Positions 36,243 to 45,357 of a stretch of DNA of 46,634 nt are shown in pieces; the first letter of the stretch is position 1, and every line of letters begins with the position of its first letter. The stretch is from positions 1-46,634 of the forward strand of contig NZ_MCGG01000006.1 in the NCBI RefSeq assembly GCF_001746755.1, written 5' to 3'. Both the position numbers and the translations under genes were made by a program. The DNA is from Magnetovibrio blakemorei (GTDB taxonomy: Bacteria; Pseudomonadota; Alphaproteobacteria; Rhodospirillales; Magnetovibrionaceae). The notes under the pieces were generated by a model. That model was not told the DNA's origin. It saw only the letters and a program-made list of their open reading frames with translations, and ran no database searches.

Positions 36243-38930
36243 TTAGCCGCCGAGATTCCACCAGCCCTTACGCTTTGGCTTTTCAGGGGTTTCACCCACG
36301 ATCACCGTATTGATGGCCGGGTGTGAAGCCGGGGCCGCTTCAGGAGCCGGGGTCGGCTCAGGGGCAGCCAGTGCCGGGGTCGGCTCAGGGGCAGCGAGTG
36401 CCGGGATCGGTTCAGGAGCAGCGAGTGCCGGAGCGGCTTTTGGCGTCGGCGCAGCTTGAGCTTCCTTAGAGGCTTTTACAGCGACTTCAGCATCGTCCGG
36501 CTTTTTGCGGGCCCGGCTGCGGCGCGGTTTCGGCTTCACGTCATCTGCGCTTTCTTCAGTCGTTTCAGCACTGGCGGCGACGGCGACATCTGCGTCTTCA
36601 CCGTCAGTTGCTTCCACCTTGCGGCGCGGGCGGCGACGACGTTTGGGCTTTTCGTCGTCATCGGCTTGTGACGTTGTGGCCTCTGTGGCTTCTGCTGAAT
36701 CGGCAGCGTCTGCGTCCAAACCGTCTGTAGTGGCTTCAGCGCTGGCGTCGCTTTCGATGGGCTTGCGGCGACGGCGCGAACGACGGCGCTTGGGCTTTTC
36801 AACGCCATCTGCACTTTCTTCAATCCCTTCGCCCAGATTGGCCTCGCCCAGATTGGCTTCGCCATCTGCGGACACGGCTTCAGTCACAACGGCTTCTTCG
36901 CCATCCGTGTTTTCGGCTGGAGCTTCTTCACCAACGGCTTCGGCGTTGGCTTCAACGACCCCATCAATGGATTTCCGACGACGACGACCACCCCGGCGGG
37001 ACCGACGGCGACGCTTGCTTTTGCCGTCTTCGCCAACTTCGCCCTGGGTATTTGTTGCGGTGGGGGCCGCACTTTTTTCTGCGGCTTCGACGATCTCTTC
37101 TTCTTCATCGTCGAGATCCGCATCCCCTGCATCCGCGGCGTCATAAGGCAATTCCATGCCCTCGTCGTCACGTTTGCGGCCACGGCGGCGACGGCGGCGT
37201 TTGCGGCTGGCTTCGTCGGCGGGGTCAGGTCGGGTATTGGCGACCATTTCGGAAATGGTTTCGCCTTCGACGTTTTTCGTGCGTTCCAAACGCAAGTCGG
37301 GCGGGATCAGGGAATCGTCATTGGTCAGCAAGACTTGCATGCCATGCTTGGCTTCCAACTCGTTCAGCCCGTCGCGTTTGTGGTTCAAGATGTACAAGGC
37401 CACCGAGGTCGGCACGTGTACGGTCAGCTCTGCGGCGCGACGGTTTCCACCTTCTTCATCAATGGCGCGCAGCACCACCAAGGCGGTGCTTTCGGTGGAG
37501 CGGCGAATGCCGGTGCCACCGCAGTGGGGGCAGGGTTCCGACGACGTTTCAATCAGGCTGGGGCGCAAACGTTGACGCGACATTTCCAGCAAACCAAAGG
37601 GGCTGATGCGGCCCACCTGGATGCGGGCGCGGTCATGTTTGAGCGCTTCTTTCATGCGCCGTTCAACTTGGCTGTTGTTGCGGTTCACATCCATATCGAT
37701 GAAATCGATCACCACCAAGCCAGCCAAATCGCGCAAGCGCAGCTGACGGGCCACTTCGTCGGCGGCTTCCAAGTTGGTCTTAACAGCTGTTTCTTCGATG
37801 TTGCGTTCTTTGGTCGAGCGACCCGAGTTGACGTCGATGGACACCAACGCTTCGGTCGGGTTGATCACCAAATAACCGCCTGAGGGCAGGTGCACGATCG
37901 GGTTGTGGATGGCGTCGAGTTGGTTTTCGACCCCAGCACTGCGAAACAGCGGAATGCCGGTTTCTTTATACTGTTTGACCTTGCGCGCGTGGCTGGGGAT
38001 CAACAGTTTCATGAATTCTTTGGCGGCCTTATAGGCTTCATCGCCTTCGACCTGGATTTCTTCGATGTCGCGCGAATACAAATCGCGGATCGAACGGCGC
38101 ACGATGTCGCCTTCTTCATGGACAACGGACGGGGCGGTGGATTTTAAGGTCAAATCCCGCACGTTGGTCCACAAACGAACCAAGTATTCGAAATCGCGTT
38201 TGATTTCGGCTTTGGTCCGTCCGATCCCGGCGGTGCGGAGAATAACCGCCATGCCGTGGGGAACTTCAAGACTTCCCAAAATTTCTTTCAGCGCTTTGCG
38301 GTCAACGGAATTGGTGATTTTACGTGAAATGCCGCCACCGCGCGCGGTGTTGGGCATCAGCACACAATAGCGTCCCGCCAGCGACATATAGGTGGTCAGT
38401 GCCGCACCCTTGTTGCCGCGTTCTTCTTTGACGACCTGAATCAGCAAAACCTGACGGCGCTTGATCACTTCTTGAATTTTGTATTGGCGGACGTTGGGGC
38501 TGCGGCGTTGATGCGTTTCTTCGACTTCATCGCGTTCGTCGCCACCGACCGTTTCAACCGTTTCACCGTTTTCGCCTTCACTGTGGCTGTCGGGGTGATG
38601 GGCATCTGCCGCCGCGTCCGATTCAGACGCATCGTGTTCGTCGATGTCGTGAGGGACGTCGTCGTGTACTTCCCGATCTGAGACGGGGATTTGATAATAG
38701 TCGGGGTGAATTTCGCTAAAGGCCAGGAAACCGTGACGGTTTCCACCGTAATCGACAAAAGCCGCTTGGAGCGATGGCTCCACACGAACGACTTTGGCCA
38801 AGTAGATGTTGCCTTTTAACTGCTTGCGAGAAGAGACTTCGACATCGAAATTTTCAAGCTGGTTGCCGTCTACGATTGCAACCCGGGTCTCTTCCGGGTG
38901 GGTCGCATCGATTAGCATGCGTATGGTCAT
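36243..38930 (-). CDS. rne: Ribonuclease E (Rne/Rng family)
   Basis: An 895-residue endoribonuclease, the core of the RNA degradosome, acting in mRNA decay and rRNA/tRNA processing. The N-terminal half is catalytic. It has an S1 domain (about 35-125, interrupted by an acidic His/Asp-rich insert at about 88-140), the 5'-sensor and DNase-like parts with SIDVNSGRSTKE and VVIDFIDMD (metal-binding Asp), and the Zn-link CPHCGGTG. The C-terminal half is unstructured, alternating acidic stretches with Arg-rich blocks (RRRSRRGGRRRRKS and others). It ends in Ala/Pro repeats and the conserved tail KPKRKGWWNLGG. The ATG at 38930 follows GGAG. The long upstream region suggests leader-based autoregulation. 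Confidence 0.95.
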   Translation of the reverse strand: MTIRMLIDATHPEETRVAIVDGNQLENFDVEVSSRKQLKGNIYLAKVVRVEPSLQAAFVDYGGNRHGFLAFSEIHPDYYQIPVSDREVHDDVPHDIDEHDASESDAAADAHHPDSHSEGENGETVETVGGDERDEVEETHQRRSPNVRQYKIQEVIKRRQVLLIQVVKEERGNKGAALTTYMSLAGRYCVLMPNTARGGGISRKITNSVDRKALKEILGSLEVPHGMAVILRTAGIGRTKAEIKRDFEYLVRLWTNVRDLTLKSTAPSVVHEEGDIVRRSIRDLYSRDIEEIQVEGDEAYKAAKEFMKLLIPSHARKVKQYKETGIPLFRSAGVENQLDAIHNPIVHLPSGGYLVINPTEALVSIDVNSGRSTKERNIEETAVKTNLEAADEVARQLRLRDLAGLVVIDFIDMDVNRNNSQVERRMKEALKHDRARIQVGRISPFGLLEMSRQRLRPSLIETSSEPCPHCGGTGIRRSTESTALVVLRAIDEEGGNRRAAELTVHVPTSVALYILNHKRDGLNELEAKHGMQVLLTNDDSLIPPDLRLERTKNVEGETISEMVANTRPDPADEASRKRRRRRRGRKRDDEGMELPYDAADAGDADLDDEEEEIVEAAEKSAAPTATNTQGEVGEDGKSKRRRRSRRGGRRRRKSIDGVVEANAEAVGEEAPAENTDGEEAVVTEAVSADGEANLGEANLGEGIEESADGVEKPKRRRSRRRRKPIESDASAEATTDGLDADAADSAEATEATTSQADDDEKPKRRRRPRRKVEATDGEDADVAVAASAETTEESADDVKPKPRRSRARKKPDDAEVAVKASKEAQAAPTPKAAPALAAPEPIPALAAPEPTPALAAPEPTPAPEAAPASHPAINTVIVGETPEKPKRKGWWNLGG
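36355..36435. repeat. Three 27-bp in-frame repeats in the rne tail
   Basis: Three tandem 27-bp units (36355-36381, 36382-36408, 36409-36435) encode the nine-residue repeat ALAAPEP(T/I)P in the RNase E C-terminus. The first two differ at few positions and the third is more diverged. Such Pro/Ala linkers commonly vary in copy number between strains. Confidence 0.85.
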
Positions 38931-39454
38931 TGAAATTGAAACTCCAGTGGCGCCTAAAATCGCACGGACCTAAGTCGGTGCGATGCTGAGGGGCACTATT
39001 TTGATTGCTGCCAGGCGCGCATGCAAACACGCCAACCGTTTCAGAAACGGTCGGGGGATGTGTCAATGCGGCTTGCGCGCTGCTGGCAAGCATAGGGTTG
39101 AAACCTTCACTCAATCGCAAGCGCGGTCTGCGGGGTATTCCTGAAACCAGGGGTTCTCAGACAAAATGCCTCAAGACCCTCTGGCGGAACCTCATGGCGG
39201 CGCAAAAGTGTAGACTATCGCCGCCTTCCGCTTTCCGCGCTGGCGGAAAACTCTCTAAAACCTCATATCAACAGGTAAGCTACCCATATAATATTGGTCC
39301 CGGTTAAGATAACGGTAGGAAATTGATTAGACAATCATCTAATTGATTTATCTTTTTGCCTTAGAATATCCATTCAGATGTATTTTTGGCACAGATTTAA
39401 GACGAGCGCAGTCGCGCTGAGACTGCGGGCTCAACACAGGAACCGGTTGCGTTG
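38931..39454. other. Divergent rne-amiC intergenic region, probable long rne leader
   Basis: These 524 bp carry no credible gene. An AT-rich patch near 39283-39300 (with TATTAT on the minus strand) could be the rne promoter, giving a leader of about 350 nt. An inverted repeat ACCGTTTC/GAAACGGT (39035-39051) would form a hairpin in that leader. A second inverted repeat, ATTAGA/TCTAAT (about 39325-39343), lies on the amiC side. In enterobacteria rne is autoregulated through a structured leader of similar length; the same logic here is inference only. Confidence 0.5.
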
Positions 39455-40822
39455 ATGACACTTCTTGCACCAAAAAACGGCTTAAAACGGCGCTTTTTGC
39501 CCTGGCTGACGTCAGGTGTGGCGTCGACGTTGGTGCTGTTCGCGGTGGGGCTGGGGGCGACATTTGGATCCGTTTCGGTGGCCGAAGGGGCGTCGGCACA
39601 AAACCAAATTCAACGCGAAGCGGAAATTTCTGACGTGCGAATTGGTCAACATGGCCAGCGCACCCGCGTTGTTTTGGATGTGGATCGGGAATTAAAGTTC
39701 GAAATATTCACTTTGCCGGACCCGTATCGGGTGGTGGTGAATCTGCCCGAAGTGCTGTGGAAACTGGATGATGCGGCGGTGCCGGAAAACAAGGGACTTT
39801 TGAGCCGCATGCGCTATGGGCTCTTCGCGCCGGGCACGTCGCGTATGGTTTTGGACGTGAAAGGCCCCGTAAACGTGGCCAACAGCTTCATGCTGAAACC
39901 TGTTAATGGGGGGCGCTGGCGGTTTGTTATGGATTTGGCTCCGACTTCGGAGACCGAATTTCTCGAAGCCCTGGCCCAGCAGCGCGCCAAAGCCCGCCAA
40001 AGCCTTGACGAATTGGTTGCCAAAGTCACCCCCGACAGCCCACCCGTGCTGGCGACGCCGACACTGTCTAAAGATCAGCGCGCAACCTCTGTCGCCGTTA
40101 TCGCGCCGCGCAGACCCAGTGTTTCCGGCAAGCGCATCATCGCCATTGACGCGGGCCACGGCGGCGTTGACCCCGGAACCATCGGTGTGGGCAAAACCTA
40201 TGAAAAGAATGTCACCTTGGCGATGGCGCGCGATTTGCGCACCGCGTTGGAAGCCACCGGACGTTACAAGGTCGTGCTGACGCGTGACCGGGATATTTTC
40301 TTGCGTTTGCGAGACCGTGTTCAGGTGGCGCGCGATGCCAATGCGGATCTGTTTATTTCGATCCATGCGGATTCCGTGCCCAATCGCAAAACCCGCGGCT
40401 TGTCGATATACACGTTATCGGAACGCGCCTCGGATAAAGAAGCCGCGAAGCTGGCGGCCAAGGAAAACAAATCCGATTTGATCGCCGGTATTGATTTGTC
40501 TTCGGAAAGCAAAGACGTCACCAACATCTTGTTGGACTTGGCGCAGCGCGAAACCATGAATCAATCCGCGCGTCTGGCGCAAGAACTGGTAGGGGAACTG
40601 CGCCGCCAAGTGATGCTGTTGCCCAATTCACACCGATTTGCAGGATTTGCGGTGTTGAAAGCGCCCGATATGCCCTCGGTCTTGGTTGAGGCTGGCTTTT
40701 TGTCCAATCGTCAAGATGAGCGCAATCTGCTCAACAGTGGCTATCGTCAAAGTATGGCGGGTGCCATGGTGAAAGGTATCGATCAGCACTTCATTGGCAC
40801 CGAAGAAGCGCGGATACACTGA
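39455..40822 (+). CDS. amiC: N-acetylmuramoyl-L-alanine amidase (AmiC type)
   Basis: A 455-residue periplasmic cell-wall amidase that cuts the bond between MurNAc and the stem peptide during septum splitting. It has an N-terminal membrane/signal segment (about 17-45), an AMIN domain (about 55-150, with RTRVVLDVDRELKFEIF) for cell-wall targeting, and a linker. The Amidase_3 zinc domain follows, with ligands H235 (DAGHGGVDPG), E250 (YEKNVTLAMA) and H304 (SIHADSV) and catalytic E412 (VEAGFLSN). I use the ATG at 39455 behind AGGAA; a TTG directly before it adds one residue. It precedes mrcA in the common alphaproteobacterial rne-amiC-PBP1A order. Confidence 0.93.
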   Translation: MTLLAPKNGLKRRFLPWLTSGVASTLVLFAVGLGATFGSVSVAEGASAQNQIQREAEISDVRIGQHGQRTRVVLDVDRELKFEIFTLPDPYRVVVNLPEVLWKLDDAAVPENKGLLSRMRYGLFAPGTSRMVLDVKGPVNVANSFMLKPVNGGRWRFVMDLAPTSETEFLEALAQQRAKARQSLDELVAKVTPDSPPVLATPTLSKDQRATSVAVIAPRRPSVSGKRIIAIDAGHGGVDPGTIGVGKTYEKNVTLAMARDLRTALEATGRYKVVLTRDRDIFLRLRDRVQVARDANADLFISIHADSVPNRKTRGLSIYTLSERASDKEAAKLAAKENKSDLIAGIDLSSESKDVTNILLDLAQRETMNQSARLAQELVGELRRQVMLLPNSHRFAGFAVLKAPDMPSVLVEAGFLSNRQDERNLLNSGYRQSMAGAMVKGIDQHFIGTEEARIH

Positions 40823-40959
40823 TTTTCCCCCACTTAAGGCTTTCACCTTTCTTCCAAACCCGTCATGGTCGTCACACGAGGACCATATTTTTTGCGTATT
40901 GATGAGAGTTTGCAGATTGACGAATATAGATCCACTCGTTTTTTTATAAGTCTGAGACG

Positions 40960-43476
40960 ATGAAGAGCTTTATTAAAATCCTCCTGGTATTGTTCGGTTT
41001 GGTCCTGTTCGGCGGTTTTGCTGCGGCCGGGGCGGGCGTGTATGTGTTTTGGCATTTCGGTAAAGGTCTGCCCGATTACGCGCAACTGGCGCACTACGAA
41101 CCTCCTGTGATGACGCGTGTGCATGCTGGCGATGGTCGGTTGTTGGCCGAATACGCCACGGAAAAGCGTGTGTTTGTGCCCATTCGCGCCATGCCTCTGC
41201 GCATCATTCATGCGGTTTTGGCGGCGGAAGATAAGCACTTTTATACCCACCCAGGTATCGATCTCATCGGTCTGACGCGTGCGGTGTTGACCAATATAAA
41301 GAACTACGGTTCGGGACGGCGCCCGGTGGGGGCATCGACCATCACCCAACAGGTGGCCAAGAACTTTCTGCTCACCAACGAAGTTTCGTATAAACGTAAA
41401 ATCAAAGAAGCCATTTTGGCCTTTCGCATCGAACGCGCGTTTACCAAGGACCGTATTTTAGAGCTGTATTTGAACGAGGTTTATCTCGGCTCGGGCTCCT
41501 ATGGGATTGCGGCGGCGGCGTTGAATTATTTCAACAAGTCGCTCAACGAGCTGACAATCGCCGAATCCGCCTATTTGGCTGCGTTGCTGAAAGCGCCTAG
41601 CAATTATCACCCGGTGCGTAAAAAAGTCGCTGCCTTGGAACGTCGCGATTGGGTCATCGGACGCATGGCGGAAGACGGCTACATCACAACGACTGAGGCA
41701 CGGATGGCCCAGGCCGACGATCTGGTGGTGGAAAACCGCGCTGATGCCGAATTCGTTACCGCCAACTATTTTGCCGAAGAAGTGCGCCGCGATCTGTATG
41801 ACCGTTATGGCGAACAGATGCTCTACGCCGGCGGCTTAAGCGTTCATGCAACGCTGGACCCGCAATTGCAGGGTATCGCGGAACGGACCCTGCGCGAAGG
41901 CCTGATCGATTACGACCGCCGCCACGGCTGGCGCGGGCCAATTGCGCATTTCGACACAACAGAGCCCCTTTCTTATGCCCAACAGCTGGACGCCCTAACG
42001 CCGCCTAAGGGATTGGGGACCTGGAGGCTTGCCGTTGTCACCGCCCTTGACGAGCAAAGCGCCACCATCCTCGTGCAAAGTCTTCCAGAGGACCAAAGTC
42101 GCCCTGAGGGCGCGAGCGCGCCTGCGGCTCCTCTGCAAGCCACGATCCCCATGCGGGAAATGAAGTGGGCGCGCAAATGGCTGAAGGGTGAGTACCTTGA
42201 CGCCGTGGTGCACAAGCCCGCTGACGTATTGGCCATTGGTGACGTGGTTGGCGTTGAATTGGTGCTCAGCTACGTTCAGGCCAAAAGCAAAGGCAAAGAC
42301 GAACAAACCATCGAATATCCGGCAGAGACGTATGGACTGCGTCAAATCCCTGAAATTCAAGGTTCGATTGTTGCGCTCGACCCGCATTCAGGGCGCGTTT
42401 TGGCGATGTCGGGCGGGTATGATTATAATGCCAGCGAGTTTAATCGCGCCACCCAGGCCAAGCGCCAACCGGGGTCTGCGTTTAAACCGTTTGTGTATTT
42501 GGCAGCCCTTGATTCCGGCTTTACGCCATCGACGCTTATCTTGGATGCGCCGTTTGTGATTGACCAGGGCCCCGGTCTGCCCAAATGGCGGCCTGCAAAC
42601 TATACCAACAAATTCTATGGTCCTTCGACCATGCGCCTGGGCATTGAAAAATCGCGCAACTTGATGACGGTGCGTTTGGCGCAAAGTGTCGGCATGGAAA
42701 AAATTTCTGAATACGCCGCACGCTTCGGTATCATTAAGGACTTGCCCGAACAGTTATCCATGGCGCTGGGGGCGGGGGAAACCACGTTGCTGGATCTGAC
42801 GGCGGCTTATGCCATGTTGGTGAACGGCGGCAAGCAAATCCGCCCGACCTTCATCGATCGCATTCAAGACCGCAATGGTCACACGGTGTATCGACACGAC
42901 AAGCGCCCCTGCGTTCAATGCGAGGCCGTGGCCTGGACCGGGCAAGAGGTGCCAAACGTGCCCGATCAACGTGAACAATTGACCGATCCCACCAGTGCCT
43001 ATCAAATTGTTTCCATGCTTGAAGGGGTCGTGCAGCGCGGTACCGGCACGCGGGTCAAGGCCGTGGGCAAGCCCTTGGGCGGTAAAACCGGCACCACCAA
43101 CGATTCTCGGGATGCTTGGTTTATCGGCTTTTCTCCTGATTTGACGGTGGGTGTCTTTACAGGTTTTGACGAGCCTAGATCGTTAGGCCCACGCGAACAA
43201 GGCGCCTCGGTCGCATCGCCGATTTTTCGCGATTTCATGAAAGAGGCTCTTGAAGGCCACCCTCCGGTGCCGTTCCGTATCCCACCCGGTATCCACTTGG
43301 TGCGCGTTAATGCCGTTACGGGTCTGCCAGCCCACAGCGGTGATCGGGATGTTATCTTGGAAGCTTTCAAACCCGGCACCGTGCCCACCAGCAATTCCCT
43401 GGTTTTGGAGGGAGATGGCGACAGTGAAGAAGGCGATGGCGCGATGCCAGCAGCGGGAACGGGCGGTTTGTACTGA
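40960..43476 (+). CDS. mrcA: Penicillin-binding protein 1A (bifunctional peptidoglycan synthase)
   Basis: An 838-residue class A PBP anchored by one N-terminal helix (about 5-30). The glycosyltransferase (GT51) domain carries catalytic E90 in AAEDKHFYTHPGID, plus GASTITQQVAKN. An OB-like insert follows (about 345-465). The transpeptidase domain has S506-x-x-K509 (GSAFKPF), SRN (in EKSRNLMTVRLAQ) and KTGTT starting at K709. It polymerises and cross-links peptidoglycan in the periplasm. It lies 137 bp after amiC. The ATG at 40960 has only a weak ribosome site (GAGAC). Confidence 0.95.
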   Translation: MKSFIKILLVLFGLVLFGGFAAAGAGVYVFWHFGKGLPDYAQLAHYEPPVMTRVHAGDGRLLAEYATEKRVFVPIRAMPLRIIHAVLAAEDKHFYTHPGIDLIGLTRAVLTNIKNYGSGRRPVGASTITQQVAKNFLLTNEVSYKRKIKEAILAFRIERAFTKDRILELYLNEVYLGSGSYGIAAAALNYFNKSLNELTIAESAYLAALLKAPSNYHPVRKKVAALERRDWVIGRMAEDGYITTTEARMAQADDLVVENRADAEFVTANYFAEEVRRDLYDRYGEQMLYAGGLSVHATLDPQLQGIAERTLREGLIDYDRRHGWRGPIAHFDTTEPLSYAQQLDALTPPKGLGTWRLAVVTALDEQSATILVQSLPEDQSRPEGASAPAAPLQATIPMREMKWARKWLKGEYLDAVVHKPADVLAIGDVVGVELVLSYVQAKSKGKDEQTIEYPAETYGLRQIPEIQGSIVALDPHSGRVLAMSGGYDYNASEFNRATQAKRQPGSAFKPFVYLAALDSGFTPSTLILDAPFVIDQGPGLPKWRPANYTNKFYGPSTMRLGIEKSRNLMTVRLAQSVGMEKISEYAARFGIIKDLPEQLSMALGAGETTLLDLTAAYAMLVNGGKQIRPTFIDRIQDRNGHTVYRHDKRPCVQCEAVAWTGQEVPNVPDQREQLTDPTSAYQIVSMLEGVVQRGTGTRVKAVGKPLGGKTGTTNDSRDAWFIGFSPDLTVGVFTGFDEPRSLGPREQGASVASPIFRDFMKEALEGHPPVPFRIPPGIHLVRVNAVTGLPAHSGDRDVILEAFKPGTVPTSNSLVLEGDGDSEEGDGAMPAAGTGGLY

Positions 43477-43520
43477 GCGGAACCGTTGCGGAACGGACAC
43501 GGGACATTCGGGTCATTTTA

Positions 43521-43558
43521 CCAAAAAAGACGCCGGCGAGGGAAACCCTCTCCGGCGT
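43521..43558 (-). terminator. Leftward intrinsic terminator without an upstream gene
   Basis: ACGCCGG plus GAGGG (43530-43542) pair with CCCTC plus CCGGCGT (43546-43558) around an AAA loop with one mismatch. On the minus strand this is followed by TCTTTTTT (43529-43522). No U-run follows on the plus strand. No protein gene lies upstream on the minus strand, so it either ends a short RNA or is a relic. Confidence 0.75.
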
Positions 43559-43640
43559 AAGATAGTGACCCCTAACTCTCCAAATTGGAGAGCGCATGGA
43601 TGCGCGAATGGGATACGCATCACATGAACACACATCTACA
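43521..43640 (-). ncRNA. Possible structured small RNA ending at the 43521 terminator
   Basis: Upstream of the leftward terminator the minus strand folds into two further hairpins, one from GATGCG/CGCATC and one from CTCTCCAA/TTGGAGAG. TAGAAT (about 43653-43648) could be a -10 box, but no good -35 is visible, so the 5' end near 43640 is a guess. There is no ORF and no recognised family. Confidence 0.28.
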
Positions 43641-43833
43641 TTCTACTTATCGGACAAATGTGGTACATTCCACGGAAAGATGAAGGGGGTAATCTGTTTG
43701 AGTTATTCCTGCCCGTCTTATTTTTGTGTTTCAAACAAGGTTCTTTTTAGAAACGGTCAATTTAGATAGTGAACGATTTTGCGGTGATGGATAAACCTCA
43801 CACCTGCGGTGCAAATCATTTAGAGGAACAGGC

Positions 43834-44469
43834 ATGAAAATTCTTTTGGTCGATGATCATAAGTTGGTGCGCGCAGGGCTTGTGTTGGTGCTGAAGCAGA
43901 TGCAAGACGGTATTGAACTGTTAGAAGCGGGTTCGGGACGCGAGGCCATTGAACTGGCCCTGGCGACCCCTGACCTCGATCTGGTTCTGATGGATTTGGA
44001 TCTGCCGGAAGGCAGCGGATTGGATGCGCTGACGGCCATTCATGCGAAGAATAAGGACATGGCAGTGGTGATTTTGTCCGCCATGGAAGATCAAGCCATG
44101 GTCTCGCGCGCCATGGCGTTGGGTGCCCGGGGCTTTATCCCCAAGTCGGCCAGCGGTGAAGTGATGATCAACTCCCTGCGCTTGGTGCTATCGGGCGGGA
44201 TTTGCCTGCCGCCGGGGTATGGAGACGGCGCGCGTGGGGATCGGGCAGAGTTGCCCAATTTGACCCAACGTCAACTCGAAGTCTTGCGTTTGATGGCGCA
44301 AGGCAGTTCGAATAAAGAAATTGCCCGTGATTTGGGGATCTCTGAAAATACCGTTCGGGTTCATATTTCAGCCATCATCAGCGCGCTCGATGCCACCAAT
44401 CGGACCGAAGCGGCCTATTCCGCCATGCGCTTGGGGTTGATTCCTCGGGTCATGATGAGCATGGCTTAA
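43834..44469 (+). CDS. NarL/FixJ family response regulator
   Basis: A 211-residue DNA-binding regulator. The receiver domain (about 1-118) has D7-D8, phospho-acceptor D54 (VLMDLDLPEGSG), S82 and K104 (FIPKSAS). The LuxR-type HTH (about 141-200) reads LTQRQLEVLRLMAQG, SNKEIARDLGISENTVRVH. A GAGGAA ribosome site precedes the ATG. It faces the hybrid kinase gene at 44496, which is cut by an insertion sequence. These two were probably a signalling pair, so the regulator may now lack its kinase. Confidence 0.92.
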   Translation: MKILLVDDHKLVRAGLVLVLKQMQDGIELLEAGSGREAIELALATPDLDLVLMDLDLPEGSGLDALTAIHAKNKDMAVVILSAMEDQAMVSRAMALGARGFIPKSASGEVMINSLRLVLSGGICLPPGYGDGARGDRAELPNLTQRQLEVLRLMAQGSSNKEIARDLGISENTVRVHISAIISALDATNRTEAAYSAMRLGLIPRVMMSMA

Positions 44470-44495
44470 TTCCAGCCCCAGCCCCAGCCCAGCCT

Positions 44496-45357
44496 TCACG
44501 GATAGGACTTGGGCTCGGTTGACAGGGTTTGGCGCACCATGGCCATCAATTTTTCGGGTTGAACCGGCTTGTGAAGGATCGGCAGACCGCTTCGTTTGGC
44601 TTCCCTCAACCGCTCAGGTGCGGTGTCGCCGGTGATGATGAAGGCGGGAATGGGGGTGGCGAGGGTTTTGCGGATCATTTCAATGGCATCGCGCCCCGTC
44701 AGTTCGGCATCCAAACGATAATCGGCGATGATCAGATCGGGTATTTTGGCAGCGCCAATGAAAGCACCGCGAAGGGTGTTGGTCTGGGCCGTGTGAAAGG
44801 TCTGGGTGGTGTAGCCCGCACTTTCCAAAAGAGATTTCAATCCCAGCAGAACCTGTTCGTCATCTTCAATAATAACGATGTGTTCATTGCCGCGATTGAG
44901 CGTGATGGGCTGAAGGGTTTCACGAGTTTCAAGCTCCTTGGCAGAGCGGGGAACCTCAATCCAAAACATGGATCCATGGCCCAGCTTTGAATCGCAACCC
45001 ATTGTGCAGTTCAGCAAATTGGACATGCGCCGGACAATGGAAAGCCCCAGACCTAAGCCTTGAGAGCGCTGACGTGCTTCGTTGTTGACTTGATAAAAGT
45101 CTTGAAAAATCAAATCGCGTTTTTCGCGGGCGATGCCGAGACCGGTGTCATACACTTCGATGCGAAGTTTATCGTCACGGTGACGACAGCCGATCAGGAC
45201 CTTTCCGCGATCGGTGTACTTGATGGCGTTATCAACCAGATTGCGGATAATGGTTTCCAAGAGGGAAGGGTCGCTATGCACCCAGGTGGTGCAGTTGACC
45301 GCGCGCAGTTCTAAGTCGTTGGCCCAAGCCACCGCCGTCAGTTCGCTTTTGATCCGG
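44496..45357 (-). pseudogene. Hybrid sensor histidine kinase, 5' part removed by IS insertion
   Basis: This is the C-terminal remnant of a hybrid kinase. The frame is open through the IS junction (last native codons read RIKSELTAVAWAND), so the coding sequence was longer. What remains is most of the HATPase domain (RNLVDNAIKYTDRG, DTGLGIAREK, GLGLGLSIVRRM) and a C-terminal receiver (IEDDEQ, phospho-Asp in LIIADYRLDAE, K in LHKPVQ). The sensor and HisKA parts with the phospho-His are missing on this side. A GTG at 45332 could start a 278-residue fragment, but without HisKA it cannot autophosphorylate. The 5' part should lie beyond the IS, outside the window. Confidence 0.85.

Larger units (their letters stand above)
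43477..43833. other. Non-coding interval between mrcA and the NarL-type regulator
   Basis: A 357-bp gap. It holds a strong terminator that faces left (43521-43558), a palindrome CTCTCCAA/TTGGAGAG (about 43576-43592), an inverted repeat around GATGCG/CGCATC (about 43598-43622), and an AT-rich part before the regulator. No ORF is credible. The minus-strand structures could form a short RNA. Confidence 0.6.

Noticed and set aside
36355-36435. Direct repeats considered as a CRISPR-like array
   Set aside because: The units are contiguous with no spacers and are in-frame codons of the RNase E tail.
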